Source: Rhodothermales bacterium (GTDB taxonomy: Bacteria > Bacteroidota > Rhodothermia > Rhodothermales > VXPQ01). Taken from it: a stretch of DNA of 64,000 nt. This document shows, in pieces, positions 9,382 to 17,799 of this stretch. Location: NCBI GenBank assembly GCA_022821845.1, contig JAJECT010000012.1, positions 47,501 to 111,500 of the forward strand, written 5' to 3'. Numbering within the stretch: the first letter of the stretch is position 1; every line of letters begins with the position of its first letter. The notes under the pieces are model-generated. The model was not told the DNA's origin. It saw nothing but the letters and a program-made list of their open reading frames with translations, and ran no database searches. Both the position numbers and the translations under genes were made by a program.

Positions 9382-9729
9382 ATGGAAATAATATTTATCA
9401 TTCTGGTGATTTATATAATTTTTAAAATCAGAAAGTGGTGGAATGATGATACCGAGGGAAACAATATTTACATTGAGGATGATTCTGAAGATGACGGTGA
9501 TTATTATGACGATACTTCCTATTATCGAAAATCCAACGATAACAGACCGAAATACGTGGTTCATAAAAAGTCTGATCCGACGGAGAAACAAAAAGATTTT
9601 GCCACGCTTTTAGCACGTAAAAAAGGTTTAACGCTTGACAAGGCTGCTCGACTCCGTTTTTCAAGGACTGAACCGGAAGATTTAAACCGGCAGCATTTCG
9701 CAGACCTTATTGATTGGCTACTCGATTGA
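9382..9729 (+). CDS. Small acidic membrane-anchored protein, AT-rich
   Basis: A protein of 115 residues. It starts with one very hydrophobic helix (MEIIFIILVIYIIFKIRKWW), followed by an acidic, Tyr-rich linker (DDSEDDGDYYDDTSYY). A small C-terminal domain follows, with a DPTEKQKDFATLLARKKG segment. That TEKQ-x-x-F-A-x-x-L pattern resembles a short motif seen in DUF3072-like and phage or plasmid proteins (from memory, not checked). Base composition is far more AT-rich than any other gene here, which suggests recent transfer. No Shine-Dalgarno sequence is visible. It is followed by a gene fragment and repeats. Function unknown. Confidence 0.6.
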   Translation: MEIIFIILVIYIIFKIRKWWNDDTEGNNIYIEDDSEDDGDYYDDTSYYRKSNDNRPKYVVHKKSDPTEKQKDFATLLARKKGLTLDKAARLRFSRTEPEDLNRQHFADLIDWLLD

Positions 9730-9755
9730 GGGGTTTTCTTAAGAACATCCAATAG

Positions 9756-9962
9756 ACCGGAAAATCCCTGTTCGAAGAGAAACTGAAGCTGCGAAGGCAC
9801 TTCCAACTGATGGCGGAGAAGCTCGACTGTAGTCCGTCTGAGTTCCGCGGGAAATATCTGGAGCGCTATGAAGGATGGCGCCGTACGCTGGAAAAGCGCA
9901 TATCCATCGACGCTGGCCTGACCCTGGGCAGGGGCAAAGACGGATTCAGCCCGCCGTTTTGA
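9756..9962 (+). pseudogene. Open gene fragment of unknown origin
   Basis: The frame opens right after a TAG at 9753-9755 and runs to TGA at 9960-9962. The first ATG is at 9810 and would give only 50 residues (MAEKLDCSPSEFRGKYLERY and onward). The residues upstream of that ATG (SLFEEKLKLRRHFQL) continue in the same amphipathic, charged style, as if the start of a longer gene were missing. The family is not recognised. It may be a degraded gene or a very short real one. Confidence 0.28.
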
Positions 9963-10023
9963 TGGGGGTTACGGTACCCAGCGGGGCTATCGCTACAAAC
10001 GCTACCCTTGCCCGGGCGCATGC

Positions 10024-10071
10024 AACCTTAATTTTTTAAGTTCAAAAATTAGCGCCTAAAAAATTAAGGTT
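10024..10071. repeat. Perfect 15-bp AT-rich inverted repeat
   Basis: The left arm AACCTTAATTTTTTA (10024-10038) is the exact reverse complement of the right arm (10057-10071), with an 18-base spacer. The right arm overlaps copy 2 of the CGCCTAAA motif. It could act as a bidirectional terminator or a protein site. It lies upstream of the coiled-coil gene at 10381. Confidence 0.6.
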
Positions 10072-10136
10072 CGCCTGTATGCCCCACAGAACACTTCCCC
10101 TTTTCCCAGAGAAAATACAGCGTATGCGCAGCGCGT

Positions 10137-10189
10137 CGCCCGCCAAACAAGCCCGGCGCTCCGCCCCCGAACAAGCCCGCCGCCGGGTA
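10137..10189. repeat. GC-rich dispersed direct repeat, copy A
   Basis: The segment begins CGCCCGCCAAACAAGC and ends GCCCGCCGCCGGGTA (10175-10189). It resembles 10756-10810 throughout its length (copy B). The core GCCCGCCGCCGGGTA occurs a third time at 10725-10739, overlapping the end of the coiled-coil gene. The copies flank that gene and look like REP-type intergenic sequences. Confidence 0.5.
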
Positions 10190-10215
10190 GCCCATTCGCT
10201 GCCAATCCCCCGTTA

Positions 10216-10233
10216 CGCCTAAATTTTTTAAGG
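10216..10233 (+). repeat. AT-rich intergenic motif, copy 3
   Basis: CGCCTAAATTTTTTAAGG, nearly identical to the copy at 8089. It lies 150 bases upstream of the coiled-coil gene. A short GCCT/AGGC stem around the T-run could act as a small terminator. Confidence 0.5.
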
Positions 10234-10380
10234 CGGCAAGGTTATATCCGGGCGGACAGCGTGTCTTAAGGGCTGTTCGCGATCTTTTGGGATTGCGTCC
10301 GCCGCCCTCGCGCCGTATATTCCAATAGCGGTCGAGCGGCTCCATACGCCGTTTTTCTCACCTTTTCGCCTATAACGACC

Positions 10381-10740
10381 ATGACGTTGGCCGAAACCAT
10401 CACATCCGCTATCGTGGCGATGGCCTCGTTGTCCTTGCCCGTCATCCTCGGATTCCTGCTTTACAGCACCCTGCACATCCGCAAGGACCTGAACCGGGAA
10501 ATCCAAAGCCTCCGCAAAGACATGAACGAGGATATGCAAAACCTTCGGCAGGACATGCATCAGGATATGCAAAGCCTTCGCAAAGACATGCACCAGGATA
10601 TGCAAAGCCTGCGCAAAGACATGAACGAGGACATGCAAAGCCTCCGGCAGGACATGCATCAGGACATCAGCAGAATCAATGCGCGGCTGGGCCGCATCGA
10701 AGGGCGCCTCTTTGGCATCGATACGCCCGCCGCCGGGTAA
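10381..10740 (+). CDS. Membrane-anchored coiled-coil protein with 11-residue repeats
   Basis: A protein of 119 residues. Residues ~10-30 form one membrane helix (AIVAMASLSLPVILGFLLYS). From about residue 40 to 105 the chain is tandem 11-residue units of the type QSLRKDMNEDM / QSLRQDMHQDM, an uninterrupted amphipathic coiled coil, ending in ISRINARLGRIEGRLFG. Such proteins anchor in the inner membrane and project a helical rod. The repeats are also evident in the DNA. The last codons (DTPAAG) fall within a GC-rich intergenic repeat, so the C-terminus may have been altered by repeat insertion. Gene family and function are not known to me. Confidence 0.6.
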   Translation: MTLAETITSAIVAMASLSLPVILGFLLYSTLHIRKDLNREIQSLRKDMNEDMQNLRQDMHQDMQSLRKDMHQDMQSLRKDMNEDMQSLRQDMHQDISRINARLGRIEGRLFGIDTPAAG

Positions 10741-11051
10741 ACCGCCCGCGCTTCGCCGCCCGCCAAACAGGCGCGGCACCCTGGCCCTCGAAAAAGCCCG
10801 CCGCCGGGTAAACGCCTGCCCGCCGCCCCAACCCCAATATTTTTCTTGCTTTTTATCCCGATTGCACATATATTACACATGTATTCGCTGATTTTGCGTC
10901 CGCCGCTTGCGGCCGTCCCTGCACCCCGCCCCGCTTTCCAGCATCCGCCTTCCGTCGCCCTCCATCCTTTGCCCATTGCCCTCCGCCGCCTGGCGACCCC
11001 GCTCCGCCGCTGGCCCAGTATCCTCCACCCGCCACCCCCACCCCTGCCTCC
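10741..11051. other. GC-rich non-coding stretch with direct repeat, copy B
   Basis: Contains copy B of the dispersed repeat (10756-10810) and an AT-rich patch around 10840-10890 (with TTGCACATATATTACACATG) that could hold the promoter of the radical SAM gene. The pyrimidine-rich run up to 11051 is open on several frames but looks non-coding. Confidence 0.4.
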
Positions 11052-12245
11052 ATGTCCATCCGCAAACGCCCGCCGCGCGCTTCGCCCCCGAAGCCGCCTC
11101 CCGGTTTGTCTCCTAATGCGTCTCCCCATGCGCCTCCCCACCCGCGCCTGAGTCGTCAGCCCGACGACGATCCGGGCTTTATGGAACTGCCCGTTCGGCA
11201 GGGTCGGGGCGCCCGCATCAACCCCCCGAACCGCTTCGAACCCCTGCGCATAGAGGAGGACCCCGCCGCGCTGGACGAAGAAGAATTGCGCCAGACGCCC
11301 ACGACATATTACGTGGACGCCACCAAAACCCTGCTGTCCCGCAACGACAGCCCGGATATCGGCTTTACGTATAGCCTGAATCCGTACCGGGGCTGCGAAC
11401 ACGGATGCGTGTATTGTTATGCCCGTCCTTCCCACGAATACCTCGGCTTTTCGGCGGGCCTCGACTTCGAAACCCGCATCCTTGTCAAGGAGCGCGCGCC
11501 CGAATTGCTCGCGGAGACCTTCCAGAAGAAATCCTGGGAGCCGCAGGTGGTGGCCTTGTCCGGCAATACGGACCCGTACCAGCCGCTCGAACGCCGCCTG
11601 GCCCTGACGCGCGGGTGCCTCGAAGTGTTCTTGCGGCACCGCAATCCGGTGGGGATCATCACCAAGAACTATCTCGTGACCCGGGACCTCGACCTGCTGG
11701 AGGAGATGGCGCGCTACAATCTGGTCCATGTGGTTCTGTCCATCACGACCTTGCGGGACGATCTGGTGACCACCATGGAGCCGCGCACGTCTCGGCCCGC
11801 TCGCCGGTTCAAGGCCATCGAAATGCTGGCGGCGCGCGGCGTCCCGGTTTCCGTGAACGTCGCGCCCATCGTACCCGGCCTGACGGACGAGGAAATGCCC
11901 GCCATCCTGAAAGAAGCGGCAAGTCGGGGGGCGTCGGGCGCCGGATACACGATTCTGCGGCTGCCCGGCGCCGTGGAGGACATTTTTACAGATTGGGCGC
12001 GCCGCGAATTCCCGGATCGCGCAAACAAAATCATCCGGCGGCTGGCCTTGATGCGCGGCGGCGAACTCACGGATAACCGTTTCGGAAAACGGATGCGCGG
12101 AGAGGGGGATTGGGCGGAACTGATCGCCCGCCTTTTCCGCATGGAGCGCAAGCGGTGGGGCCTGAACGCGCCGCGCAACGCCCTCTCCACGCGGCATTTC
12201 CGCCGCCTGGCGCATGGGCAGCGGAGCCTGTTCGACGGGGCGTAG
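11052..12245 (+). CDS. PA0069/SplB-like radical SAM protein
   Basis: Up to 397 residues. The radical SAM cluster motif is CEHGCVYCYARP (C-x3-C-x2-C), preceded by NPYRG. Downstream landmarks include GNTDPYQPLE, TKNYLVTRDLDLL and NVAPIVPGLTDEEMP. These match the PA0069 family, relatives of spore photoproduct lyase. The substrate is unknown. The first ~45 residues are Pro/Arg-rich and low in complexity, and the family core starts near GRGARINPPNRFEP, so translation may begin later than 11052; no good later ATG or Shine-Dalgarno sequence decides it. It is a single gene, with no operon partner evident. Confidence 0.85.
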   Translation: MSIRKRPPRASPPKPPPGLSPNASPHAPPHPRLSRQPDDDPGFMELPVRQGRGARINPPNRFEPLRIEEDPAALDEEELRQTPTTYYVDATKTLLSRNDSPDIGFTYSLNPYRGCEHGCVYCYARPSHEYLGFSAGLDFETRILVKERAPELLAETFQKKSWEPQVVALSGNTDPYQPLERRLALTRGCLEVFLRHRNPVGIITKNYLVTRDLDLLEEMARYNLVHVVLSITTLRDDLVTTMEPRTSRPARRFKAIEMLAARGVPVSVNVAPIVPGLTDEEMPAILKEAASRGASGAGYTILRLPGAVEDIFTDWARREFPDRANKIIRRLALMRGGELTDNRFGKRMRGEGDWAELIARLFRMERKRWGLNAPRNALSTRHFRRLAHGQRSLFDGA

Positions 12246-12543
12246 ATTTCTATTCAGGCAGACTTGTAAATCAGGGGGGGGGTAATAATCAAGTATAATA
12301 ATGTGAATTTTTAATGAAGTTCAAAGAAGGTTCACGTTTTTGCCGTGCAGCGACCCGAAAGTTAACGTATTATTCATGCAAAGTTCGCGATGGCGTTCGT
12401 TGTGGAGACGCACATCGCGGGGAGGTCCATGTCCCCAGGGCCGGTTGCAGTGCATTTCGCGAAAGGTGTTATCGTACTGTTCCAGCGGAGGGAAAGGCTT
12501 CCGTCATGTTCACGATATCCACCTGATTAGCGTATAGAACGCA
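12246..12543. other. Leader region of the TonB receptor gene
   Basis: About 300 non-coding bases, AT-rich just after 12270 (a G-run, then GTATAATAATGTG). It has a GTTAAC palindrome at about 12361 and a CGCGATG / CATCGCG inverted repeat around 12387-12419. No riboswitch class was recognised. Confidence 0.35.
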
Positions 12544-15500
12544 ATGACCAGTCCCGTTTTTGTTATCCGCGCAACCACCGCTTTTCTGGCCGTCCTCGCA
12601 CTGATCGCCGCTCCTGCCGCGCAAGCCCAGACGACCGGCAAAATAGCCGGAACCGTAACCGACGCCTCCAACGGCCAGGGGCTTCCTGGCGTAAACGTGG
12701 TCATAGTCGGCACCACCACGGGCGCCGTGACCGATGCGGACGGGGACTACTTCATTATTAATGTGTCCCCGGGCGCATACGATCTCCAGGCGAGCAGCAT
12801 CGGATTCGCGACGACCACGGTGCAGAACGTGCAGGTGTACGTGGACCAGACCACTACCATCGATTTCGATCTGACCGAGGAAGTCCTGGAAGGCGAGGAG
12901 GTGCTCGTGATTGCCGATCGCCCGCTTGTCGAGCGGGACGTTACGGGAAGCGTGCATCGTCTGAACGCGGAGGCGCTTGCTCGTACGCCCATTCAGAACA
13001 TAGACGATATCCTTGCCCAGCAGGCGGGGGTTTTCAATACGGGATACACCGCATACCTTCGGGGCGGCGTCCAGACCGAGGTTAATTATCAGGTGGATGG
13101 AACCTCGCTCAACAGCGGCTTGATTTCGGATAACTGGCAGCGGCTCAATACGACTTCGATTCAGGAAGTGTCGGTGTTGACGGGCGGCTATAACGCGGAA
13201 TACGGAAACGCCATGTCGGGCGTCGTAAACGTGGTGACCCACGAGCCGAGCGCATTTTCCCGGCATTACGGCGGCGCGCTCAATTATCGCCTCCGCCCGT
13301 CGGGCAAGTATCATTGGGGAAGCAATATGTATAGCGAGGACCTCTGGAAATACACCAACTTTGACCTGGGGTACTGGCAGACGCAACTGGAGACGGAGGC
13401 CAACCGGAATTCATACGCCGAATATTACCGCCGATTTTACGGCTGGGACGGCGCGCGCGTCCCCACGGCGAACGAGTTGCTGGATACCTATCGGCAGCAG
13501 ATCACCCCGCCGGACGTGCTTGCGAACTACGCGGAACGCATGCAGCACGAAGTGGAGGGCTCCGTATGGGGTTCGCCCATGGATCATCTGACGTTCCTCG
13601 TTTCGGGTCGGTACAAGCGGGGCGTGAATATATTCCCGCAGGCCAACGAGTATAACCCGGAGTACAACATTCAGGCGAAGCTGGGCTACCATTTCAGCCC
13701 GGGGAAGAAGCTGACGCTTAATGTGACGAACGGGTGGTATCACAGCAGTACGCTTACCGAAAGCAACTGGAACAACACCACGACCTCGCAGGAAGCGCGC
13801 TGGCAGCCCAATGCGGACATACGGGACCCCTATGTCGGGTCGGCGTACGCCCCGTGGGGCGGATACTGGCTTAAAGGGCCGGAAGAGAAAAACTTCAATG
13901 TCGGGACGCTGAAGTGGGACCATACCCTGAATTCCCGCACCTTCTACACGGTTGCGCTTTCCTACCTGCGGGACTACACCACGTCGCTGCAGGAATACGA
14001 CAAACTGAATACGAACACGGAAACGGTGCGATGGGGGGATAGCTGGTTCGACCTGGCGGGCAATTTCCGCCTGGAGGCGCGCCAGATTCAGGTAAACAAC
14101 TACAGCGACAGCCGGGGCTGGACGGGCAAGGCGGACATTACGAGCCAGTTGCACAAGTCGCACCAGGTCAAGGCGGGCGTCGAGGTCAAGCTCTACGACG
14201 TCGATTACCAGCATTACTACATGGAATTCCCGGCCGGGGACGTCTGGCATCTTGACAATGTGTTTGACGGCAACCCCGCGGAAGCCGCCCTCTATGTGCA
14301 GGACAAGATGGAATACGAGGGCATCGTGCTGAACGTGGGCATTCGTTTCGACGCCTTCAATGCGCGCACCATGTATTCGCCGAATCTCTACGACCCGCTG
14401 CTGTTCCAGACGCATAACGGCGGCGACGGCACGCATCCGAGGAACATTGCGCCGATCTGGCAGGCGCACCGGCCCGGGAAAGACTGGTTTGCCTTCAGGC
14501 AGGATTTCCGCGACGCGTTCCCGGATAACTGGGAGGATCTGCAGACGGTGTCCAGCGAATGGAAAATGGCGATTTCGCCCCGGCTTGGCCTGTCGTTCCC
14601 CATTACGGAAAACTCCAAGTTGCGCTTTAGTTACGGCCACTTCAACCAGCGTCCCTCCTGGGTTACGCTCATGGGCTTTCCCACCAGCTGGTACGACGCG
14701 GCGCCGTACGCCACGGTGCGCATGGACCAGTGGCAAGGGTGGTATGGCCATCCGGGCCTGAGCTACGACCGCACGATTCAGTACGAAATCGGCTTTACGC
14801 AAAACTTCTTCGATTTCGCCCGGCTTGACCTGGCCGCCTATTACAAGGATGGAAGTCGTTTGACGCGCTATTCGTACAACGGGACGTATAATCGGGACGG
14901 CGGCGGATTTGCGTCCACGGGTTGGGGGGCCGGCAACAGCGCTGGAAGCATCTGGTCGAAAAGCCGGAACATCGCCAACGACGGGCACGACAACATCTTC
15001 TATATCAATAACGCGTTCAAGGACATTCGCGGCATTGAAATCGTGGCGGAGAAGCTGTTCACGGGCCGCTGGGCGGCGCGCGCCGCGTTCGATTTCTCCA
15101 CGACGACGGGCGGGCGGACCGGCTACTCGCAATACCGCGAAGACGGCACGTCGGTGAATCAACCGCACTCCTACGAGGAGACCAAGGGGACGTGGCTGTC
15201 CAATTACGTCATGAAAGGCAACGTGAGTTACGTGACGCCGCAGAGCCTGGCGCGCGGCGTACTGGGGGACGTTACCGTGGGCTTGTACCACGAGTACTTC
15301 GCGGGCCCGCAGTACACGTACTATCCGGCGGATTACCAGGGCATCCAGACGCCGAACAACAAACGCTGGTTTCCGCACCACCGCACGGACCTGACGTTCA
15401 ACAAGCAGGTTTCCGTGGGAGGTTTCCGTCCGCGGCTTGGCGTGGAGGTGTTTAACCTCTTCAACTACAAGGACAAGATCCTGCTGAACGGCGACAACCT

Positions 15501-15630
15501 GGAGCAATGGGAAGAAAACGGAGAACTCCCCAAGATTACGAAATCGGGAGAGGACAATCTCTGGTTCTTCTACAACGCCGTCAGCAACCCGCGCCGCATG
15601 ATCTATTTCACGGTCGGCCTGAAGTTTTAG
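12544..15630 (+). CDS. TonB-dependent receptor with carboxypeptidase-like N-terminal domain
   Basis: A protein of 1028 residues. A signal peptide ends near AAPAAQAQ (residue ~29). A carboxypeptidase-regulatory-like beta domain follows (residues ~30-115, GTVTDASNGQGLPGVNVVI, then TDADGDYFI). The plug domain comes next (~120-240, with LRGGVQTEVNYQVDG and GGYNAEYGNAMSGVVNVVT), then a large aromatic-rich beta barrel ending in FTVGLKF, a typical outer-membrane C-terminus. It should import a ligand across the outer membrane using TonB energy. The next gene encodes an exported protein and the third a PorV-like protein, so the three probably form one transcript. Position at the head of a sugar-utilisation locus suggests a carbohydrate ligand (inference). 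Confidence 0.93.
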   Translation: MTSPVFVIRATTAFLAVLALIAAPAAQAQTTGKIAGTVTDASNGQGLPGVNVVIVGTTTGAVTDADGDYFIINVSPGAYDLQASSIGFATTTVQNVQVYVDQTTTIDFDLTEEVLEGEEVLVIADRPLVERDVTGSVHRLNAEALARTPIQNIDDILAQQAGVFNTGYTAYLRGGVQTEVNYQVDGTSLNSGLISDNWQRLNTTSIQEVSVLTGGYNAEYGNAMSGVVNVVTHEPSAFSRHYGGALNYRLRPSGKYHWGSNMYSEDLWKYTNFDLGYWQTQLETEANRNSYAEYYRRFYGWDGARVPTANELLDTYRQQITPPDVLANYAERMQHEVEGSVWGSPMDHLTFLVSGRYKRGVNIFPQANEYNPEYNIQAKLGYHFSPGKKLTLNVTNGWYHSSTLTESNWNNTTTSQEARWQPNADIRDPYVGSAYAPWGGYWLKGPEEKNFNVGTLKWDHTLNSRTFYTVALSYLRDYTTSLQEYDKLNTNTETVRWGDSWFDLAGNFRLEARQIQVNNYSDSRGWTGKADITSQLHKSHQVKAGVEVKLYDVDYQHYYMEFPAGDVWHLDNVFDGNPAEAALYVQDKMEYEGIVLNVGIRFDAFNARTMYSPNLYDPLLFQTHNGGDGTHPRNIAPIWQAHRPGKDWFAFRQDFRDAFPDNWEDLQTVSSEWKMAISPRLGLSFPITENSKLRFSYGHFNQRPSWVTLMGFPTSWYDAAPYATVRMDQWQGWYGHPGLSYDRTIQYEIGFTQNFFDFARLDLAAYYKDGSRLTRYSYNGTYNRDGGGFASTGWGAGNSAGSIWSKSRNIANDGHDNIFYINNAFKDIRGIEIVAEKLFTGRWAARAAFDFSTTTGGRTGYSQYREDGTSVNQPHSYEETKGTWLSNYVMKGNVSYVTPQSLARGVLGDVTVGLYHEYFAGPQYTYYPADYQGIQTPNNKRWFPHHRTDLTFNKQVSVGGFRPRLGVEVFNLFNYKDKILLNGDNLEQWEENGELPKITKSGEDNLWFFYNAVSNPRRMIYFTVGLKF

Positions 15631-15720
15631 GCCGCGCCGCATGGCGGGGCGAAGCGCCGTCCCGCCATGCGGTTTGTTCGCATACCTGTCCGGAACCTGC
15701 AAACCAAGTTATCCCCTGTT

Positions 15721-17754
15721 ATGAATGCATTACACACCGTATCGCGTCTTTTTGGCGCCGCCGCAATGGTTTGCACCCTGCTGGTCGGAATCATGCCTGC
15801 GCCTGCCGCTGCCCAGGTGTTCGATTTCAAGGACCTGACGCGCGCCAGGCTCTGGGCCCGGCTATGGAACTCGGGCGGCGTGGGACAGCCGACGCTGGGC
15901 GGTCAGGAGTACTACAAGTACGATTATCCGGGCCATGCGCTGGGCAGCAACGTGAACGATCATGCCGGGTGGCTCCTTTGGTCCGGGTACATGGCGTGGG
16001 CGGACATTGACGGCATCGGGTATCCGTTTCGCGTCATTCTGGCGTACGACCACAACCCGAACTTTATATCTCCGGTCGAAGGCACCCGGCTCATCCAGAA
16101 CTACAACATGGCGGATCCGTCGCTGAAGGCGGAAGAAATTCTGACCGGCGCGCATCGCATCAACGAGTACGACGTCCGGGTCGATTTTCGGGCGCTCGCC
16201 TGGAGTTATCCGGACTACGACGATTTCATCATCCAGGAATACACGTTTACGAACGAAGGCAACAGCCCCATTACGAACTTCCGGTTTGCTCCAACGGGCG
16301 CCATGAACATAGCGCTGCCTGTTCGCGGCAGGAGCGACGACGACGTGTACGAATGGGATATCGCGCACGAGGCGTTCTATTTCCGGGACGGCGTGGAGCG
16401 GGACGGCGACACGGCCGATCCGGCGCCGCCCCGGCCCTTCGGGCTTACGCGGAGCGACCTCGGCGAACCGGCCGACCTGGACGCGCCCAGCGCCATCAAC
16501 CACGAATTCCTGGCGCCGCAGTACTTTACGTACTACTGGCTGGACAAGCCGGTCAAGTCCGATCCGTCCGAGCGCGATCACATGAATATCGTGGACAAGT
16601 CCAACCTGAATCAGCACTCGAACCGCATTCAGGACGATCCGCTGAACGACAACCCGGAGGTGGACTTCGACACGGATAACTACATCTACCAGTCCCTGAC
16701 GTACGACCAGCCGTTGCCGCCCGAAACGGAAGACGGCCAGTCCCTCGCCGCCGAGGCGGCCCGCCTTGGGCTTACGACGCGGCCCCGGGGGCGGTACGAA
16801 TACCATATAGATTACATCTACGAGACGGGTCCCTACGAGATGGCGCCGGGTCAATCCCTGAAATTCGTGATGGTCGTGGCGGCGGGCATGATGGATATGA
16901 AGTACGTTGCGGAGGGCGGCCTCGAAAACGAAGCGCGCTTGCCCGAGGGCGGCGTCCGGTTGTGGGAGCATGTGGATGCGGCCAAGGAGTTGTATGATCG
17001 CGGCTACGAAGCGCCGGATCCTTCCCCCACGCCAACGAACGGCAACAATTCGCTAACGCTTACGCCTATTCCGCTTGGCGTAAAGGTGCAGTGGCCCGCC
17101 ATTCCCGACTCGTACCGGGATCCGGACTACAATGTGAACGATGTGGCGGGCTACCGGGTGTACCGCTCGACGCATCGCAACATTGGTCCCTGGACGATGA
17201 TCGCGGACATTCCCGTCAATGCGGCGGAAATGGAGAACGGGATGGTCACCTTCAACGACAGCGGGCTGGAACTGGGGGTCGGCGTGTATTACACCGTCAC
17301 CAGCTACGACACGGGACACGATACGCCATGGCCAGGGGATCCGAGCATAACGAGTTTGCCTTCGCTGGAGAGCGGGCAGGTCAACGTCAATGTAGACCCC
17401 GTATATCCCCAGGCCAAGCCCAGCGATAACCTCGACGATATTCGGGTATATCCGAATCCTTTCTTCCAGCACAGCCAACTGCTCGGGGAGGGCGAGCGGT
17501 ACCGCATCGAGTTCGTGAATATTCCGGCGCAATGCACCATTCGCATCTATACGCTCGCCGGGGAACTGGTTCGCGTAATCGAGCACACGGACGGCAGCGG
17601 CGACGAACCCTGGGGGTCGCGGGCCACTGCGGATTACCAGGTCAACGAGTATTTGCAGCGCGTGGCGCCGGGCATATACCTGTTCCATGTCGAGTCGCAT
17701 GTTCCAGGGCACGAGGGCGAAAGCAAAGTCGGCAAGTTCGTCATTGTCAAATAA
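15721..17754 (+). CDS. Secreted protein with C-terminal sorting-like domain
   Basis: A protein of 677 residues from ATG 15721; an in-frame ATG at 15667 would add 18 residues ahead of a good signal peptide (VSRLFGAAAMVCTLLVGIMP, cut near PAAAQ). The middle is beta-rich. A fibronectin-like segment (~450-560, VKVQWPAIPDS, VAGYRVYRSTHRN) precedes the C-terminal ~100 residues, which carry the IRVYPNPF signature, IRIYTLAGELVRVIEH and APGIYLFHVES and end VGKFVIVK. This is the FlgD-Ig/type IX sorting style, so the protein is probably exported to the surface. It sits between a TonB receptor and a PorV homologue, the usual partner of such cargo. No catalytic motif was recognised; it may bind ligand for the receptor. 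Confidence 0.85.
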   Translation: MNALHTVSRLFGAAAMVCTLLVGIMPAPAAAQVFDFKDLTRARLWARLWNSGGVGQPTLGGQEYYKYDYPGHALGSNVNDHAGWLLWSGYMAWADIDGIGYPFRVILAYDHNPNFISPVEGTRLIQNYNMADPSLKAEEILTGAHRINEYDVRVDFRALAWSYPDYDDFIIQEYTFTNEGNSPITNFRFAPTGAMNIALPVRGRSDDDVYEWDIAHEAFYFRDGVERDGDTADPAPPRPFGLTRSDLGEPADLDAPSAINHEFLAPQYFTYYWLDKPVKSDPSERDHMNIVDKSNLNQHSNRIQDDPLNDNPEVDFDTDNYIYQSLTYDQPLPPETEDGQSLAAEAARLGLTTRPRGRYEYHIDYIYETGPYEMAPGQSLKFVMVVAAGMMDMKYVAEGGLENEARLPEGGVRLWEHVDAAKELYDRGYEAPDPSPTPTNGNNSLTLTPIPLGVKVQWPAIPDSYRDPDYNVNDVAGYRVYRSTHRNIGPWTMIADIPVNAAEMENGMVTFNDSGLELGVGVYYTVTSYDTGHDTPWPGDPSITSLPSLESGQVNVNVDPVYPQAKPSDNLDDIRVYPNPFFQHSQLLGEGERYRIEFVNIPAQCTIRIYTLAGELVRVIEHTDGSGDEPWGSRATADYQVNEYLQRVAPGIYLFHVESHVPGHEGESKVGKFVIVK

Positions 17755-17799
17755 TCGCAGCGCGTTTTCGCAACACCCCTTTTACCAGAGGATGATATC

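Larger units (their letters stand above)
9730..10380. other. Intergenic stretch with gene remnant and repeats
   Basis: This 650-base gap holds a short open fragment (9756-9962), a perfect 15-bp inverted repeat (10024-10071), the recurring AT-rich motif at 10216-10233 and the first copy of a GC-rich direct repeat (10137-10189). No complete recognisable gene was seen. Confidence 0.55.

Noticed and set aside
12246-12543. Cobalamin or other riboswitch ahead of the TonB receptor
   Set aside because: No conserved riboswitch box was found by eye.
13411-15702. 763-residue minus-strand frame under the TonB receptor
   Set aside because: No domain and unnatural composition; the plus-strand receptor has all its motifs.
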